Shown here piece after piece: positions 61,625-64,000 of a stretch of 64,000 nucleotides of DNA (its first letter is position 1; each line of letters starts with the position of its first letter). The translations under genes and the position numbers were made by a program. The DNA is taken from positions 14,255,249-14,319,248 of the forward strand of contig NC_089858.1 in the NCBI RefSeq assembly GCF_036373705.1, written 5' to 3'. Below the pieces are notes generated by a model, which made no database searches, had not been told where the DNA came from, and saw nothing but the letters and a program-made list of their open reading frames with translations. Origin of the DNA: Amia ocellicauda (taxonomy: Eukaryota; Chordata; Actinopteri; Amiiformes; Amiidae).

Positions 61625-62356
61625 AGACCCTATTCCAATTTGAGATTTAGGCCGGCCCTGGGCCTGGTCAAAACTAGTCCCGCTTTTTGACCCGGCCTAA
61701 TGAATGCGCTGGGCCCTGTGTGACGCAACTCAAGCCAAGAGCCCAGAGACTCGAATGTGAGTCAAAGAGACGCTGCTTCGCCACCGCAGAATAAACACAG
61801 GCACCAAAACAGCTCACACACTGCATAAGACACACAGTATTGTCTATATTGTTTGAATGTCATATCAATCTATAGCCTTAAATGTACTGATACATTTCGC
61901 TAGCTCACATATTTATATATTTTAAAAAAGTATAGGCTAAGTAATGAGTTATAATGATGTAAACAGTTCAAACTACTAGGTCAATTAAAATAAGTGTGTA
62001 GCTGGTAAACTTGCTATTGTTTTTTCTTGTACTAAGTATGATTGAAGTCTGAAATTGAACAGTATGCATTTTACATGTGAAAATTGCATTGTGACCAGGT
62101 AAATTTATTCACTTATCAGAATTTTGCAATTAAATGACATAAATTTTACCGAAGCAGGTTTCCATTCAAATCAATGCATTTTAAAATGAGACCAGCTGTT
62201 TACTATAAAAACCGAATGCGTTTAGGCATCCTTTTTTGCCTGCATATGTGACGCACTTAGGCCTCCTAAAACCGCAAATGTGAGCGGGGTCTCTAAAAAA
62301 AGCCGGAATAAATTTGAGGCAGCCCAGGGCCAGCCTAATAAGTGTGAACGGGGTCC
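61625..62356. mobile_element. Diverged DNA transposon remnant with inverted ends
   Basis: The left end (GACCCTATTCCAATTTGAGA, then TTAGGCCGGCCCTGGGC) and the right end (GCCCAGGGCCAGCCTAATAA, then GTGTGAACGGGGTC) are inverted copies about 40 bp long with several differences. CTA lies outside both ends and may be a 3-bp target duplication, as in PIF/Harbinger elements. The interior is AT-rich without a transposase. The family is uncertain and the copy looks old. Confidence 0.6.
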
Positions 62357-64000
62357 TAGTCACTCTGCTTGGGGACGCTCACTGGGAACCGGATGAACGC
62401 AGCAACTCCCTTCATTTGAAGTTTGAAACAAGAACAAATCCTGAACATGGATCTGCCCAGAAGGCACTGCAGGGCTCTTCCTGGGGAGAGCCGAGGCCTA
62501 TGCACAGCTACACATGTCGACTTCAGCCCCCTCCCCTGGGTGTTCCTGGAGCCCAAGGGTGTTGCTTAGAGGGAGTCAATGTACCCGGGGAAGACTATGG
62601 GCCCCCATTTATTTCTTACACTGCATTACAATACATGCACATTCCTTTAAGAATAGGCAGAAATCACTGTAAGAGAGAAAATCTAAATATCCTGGGTTAT
62701 ATCTACCATCTTATCAAAATTAAGCTTTTGATTAATTACTTTTTTTGTAAAAGAGAAAAGAGTGAAGAAGGGTTTCGGGACTCAAGCACCCTGGGAAAAC
62801 GAGCTGAAATGGGGGCAGGCAAGCTGCTGGGGTTGGCTGGGTGAGAGTGCCGGGGGAGGTCCAAAACCGATAAACAAACCCAGGTTGAAAAGACTCTCTG
62901 TTGGCTCAGCTTATCTAATCACAGTAGGAATCTGCCAATAAAACCACACCAGTCTATAAATAAATGGAAACAAAAGAAGTCACCTGTAACTGGCTTTCCT
63001 CTGTTCCACTCCCCTTGACAGCTTATGTTTGTCCATTTTCTCAGTGGTAAAGAAAGAAATATGATAAAAACTACAATAGAATGAACAAGAGTGTCATCAG
63101 TATTGGGACTCTGAGCCACACACCCCACTCGGGCAGCCAGCACCGTCGGCAAAGAGGAACGGTTTATTGAGCGACTTAACATCTCTTAAATCTTCCTTCA
63201 AGCCTCTGAGCTCTGCTGATACTAGGATGGAGAACCAGGAGCTAAGAGGCCAAGTACTGCGAACCCACCGACCCTGTCTGACTCTGGGCAGACTGGCATG
63301 CTGACGATGAACTGAGAACATGATCTTCCCTGAACATTACATGCTGTACTGATGGGGAACTGAGCACACTCCTTGACTACCACACCTGGTGCTGAGTACA
63401 GGAAACATGAATTAAAACCCTAAGATCAATTAAAATTCAATGAAGTGTCCTGAATTTGGAAGCATCCAGCTCGGTGTGCGTGCGAGGCACTTCCGTTGGC
63501 TGACACATTCGTAGATAAAGGGCTTATTATCACCTGGGAGCTAAGCCACACCGGTGTTTTCCATTTTTCACTGGAAGGATATTGTTGTGCCGTGAACCGT
63601 GGTGTGGAGGTATTTGCATGCAGGCGGTTGTGTGAGTCAGGGCTACAGATCCGCCAGGTTTTGCACAGTGAGACCTTTCAGAGGAGGAAGATAAACAGCT
63701 GACATTAGCTTCTCCTTGCTTTCAAACAGAAGTATGTTAAACACAGCAATAACATGTTTTATCCTCTCTGCGCTGGACCAGGGATAGAGTTACAGTTCCC
63801 ACTAATCTTCCTTTACTGGTGCCTCTGTAAGCAAAAGGCTTACGTTTCTGTAACTGAGGCAGGCGCGGACACAACACAAACGCTTCCTTCTCGGACGCAG
63901 TAAACGCTTGCCTCTTGCACCATTCAGACATCTGAGGCCTGCGTGCCTGGTCTTGCCTGGTCTTGCCGGTGCAGAGAGAGCAGTGCATTATGTCCAGCCG
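62357..64000. other. Right end of window, no gene supported
   Basis: Moderate-GC, unique-looking sequence. No frame shows a recognisable domain or a chain of splice-compatible exons. Confidence 0.4.

Overview
The window looks like nuclear DNA from a vertebrate, most likely a ray-finned fish. The genes are intron-split with GT-AG junctions, introns are mostly short, dinucleotide microsatellites are everywhere, and the transposable elements are a Tx1-type LINE, hAT-like and long-TIR DNA elements, and LINE/SINE tails ending in AATAAAGCTT. I cannot name the species. Nothing here is prokaryotic, and I see no toxin, CRISPR or novel defence system.

Nine protein-coding genes can be supported, all by recalled similarity to human proteins plus splice junctions read directly from the sequence. 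From left to right they are ATP6V1G1 (-), HDHD3 (-), ANAPC2 (-, 13 exons), SSNA1 (+), TPRN (-, 4 exons), TMEM203 (-), ALAD (+, 11 coding exons), RNF208 (-) and a CYSRT1-like gene (+). Six of them (ANAPC2, SSNA1, TPRN, TMEM203, RNF208, CYSRT1) repeat the order and strands I recall for human 9q34.3. ATP6V1G1, HDHD3 and ALAD are human 9q32 genes. ALAD occupies the plus-strand slot between TMEM203 and RNF208 where mammals have NDOR1.

Layout: 1-5.7 kb holds ATP6V1G1 and HDHD3, separated by AT-rich spacer. 8.4-13.7 kb is ANAPC2, with a 5'-truncated LINE inside one intron, flanked by a perfect 15-bp target duplication. 15.5-18 kb is SSNA1, preceded by a 35-bp minisatellite. 20.2-28.4 kb is TPRN, with a probable GC-AG intron. 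31.1-39.9 kb holds TMEM203 and ALAD, probably divergent from a shared promoter near 34.1-34.4 kb. ALAD intron 6 carries a 0.9-kb element with about 230-bp inverted repeats. 42.0-43.0 kb is RNF208. 43-57.5 kb is a long stretch with no gene I can support. 57.9-58.3 kb is the CYSRT1-like single coding exon. The last 6 kb holds two DNA-transposon remnants.

The genes do not form a pathway. They cover V-ATPase assembly, a HAD-family protein, the anaphase-promoting complex, a centrosomal coiled-coil protein, an actin/PP1-binding stereocilia protein, an ER membrane protein, heme synthesis, a RING protein and a small cysteine-tailed protein. The most useful second-look items are the synteny arrangement, the GC-AG intron, the long-TIR element, the intact 3' end of the Tx1 LINE, the inferred bidirectional promoter and the CaaX-type end of RNF208.
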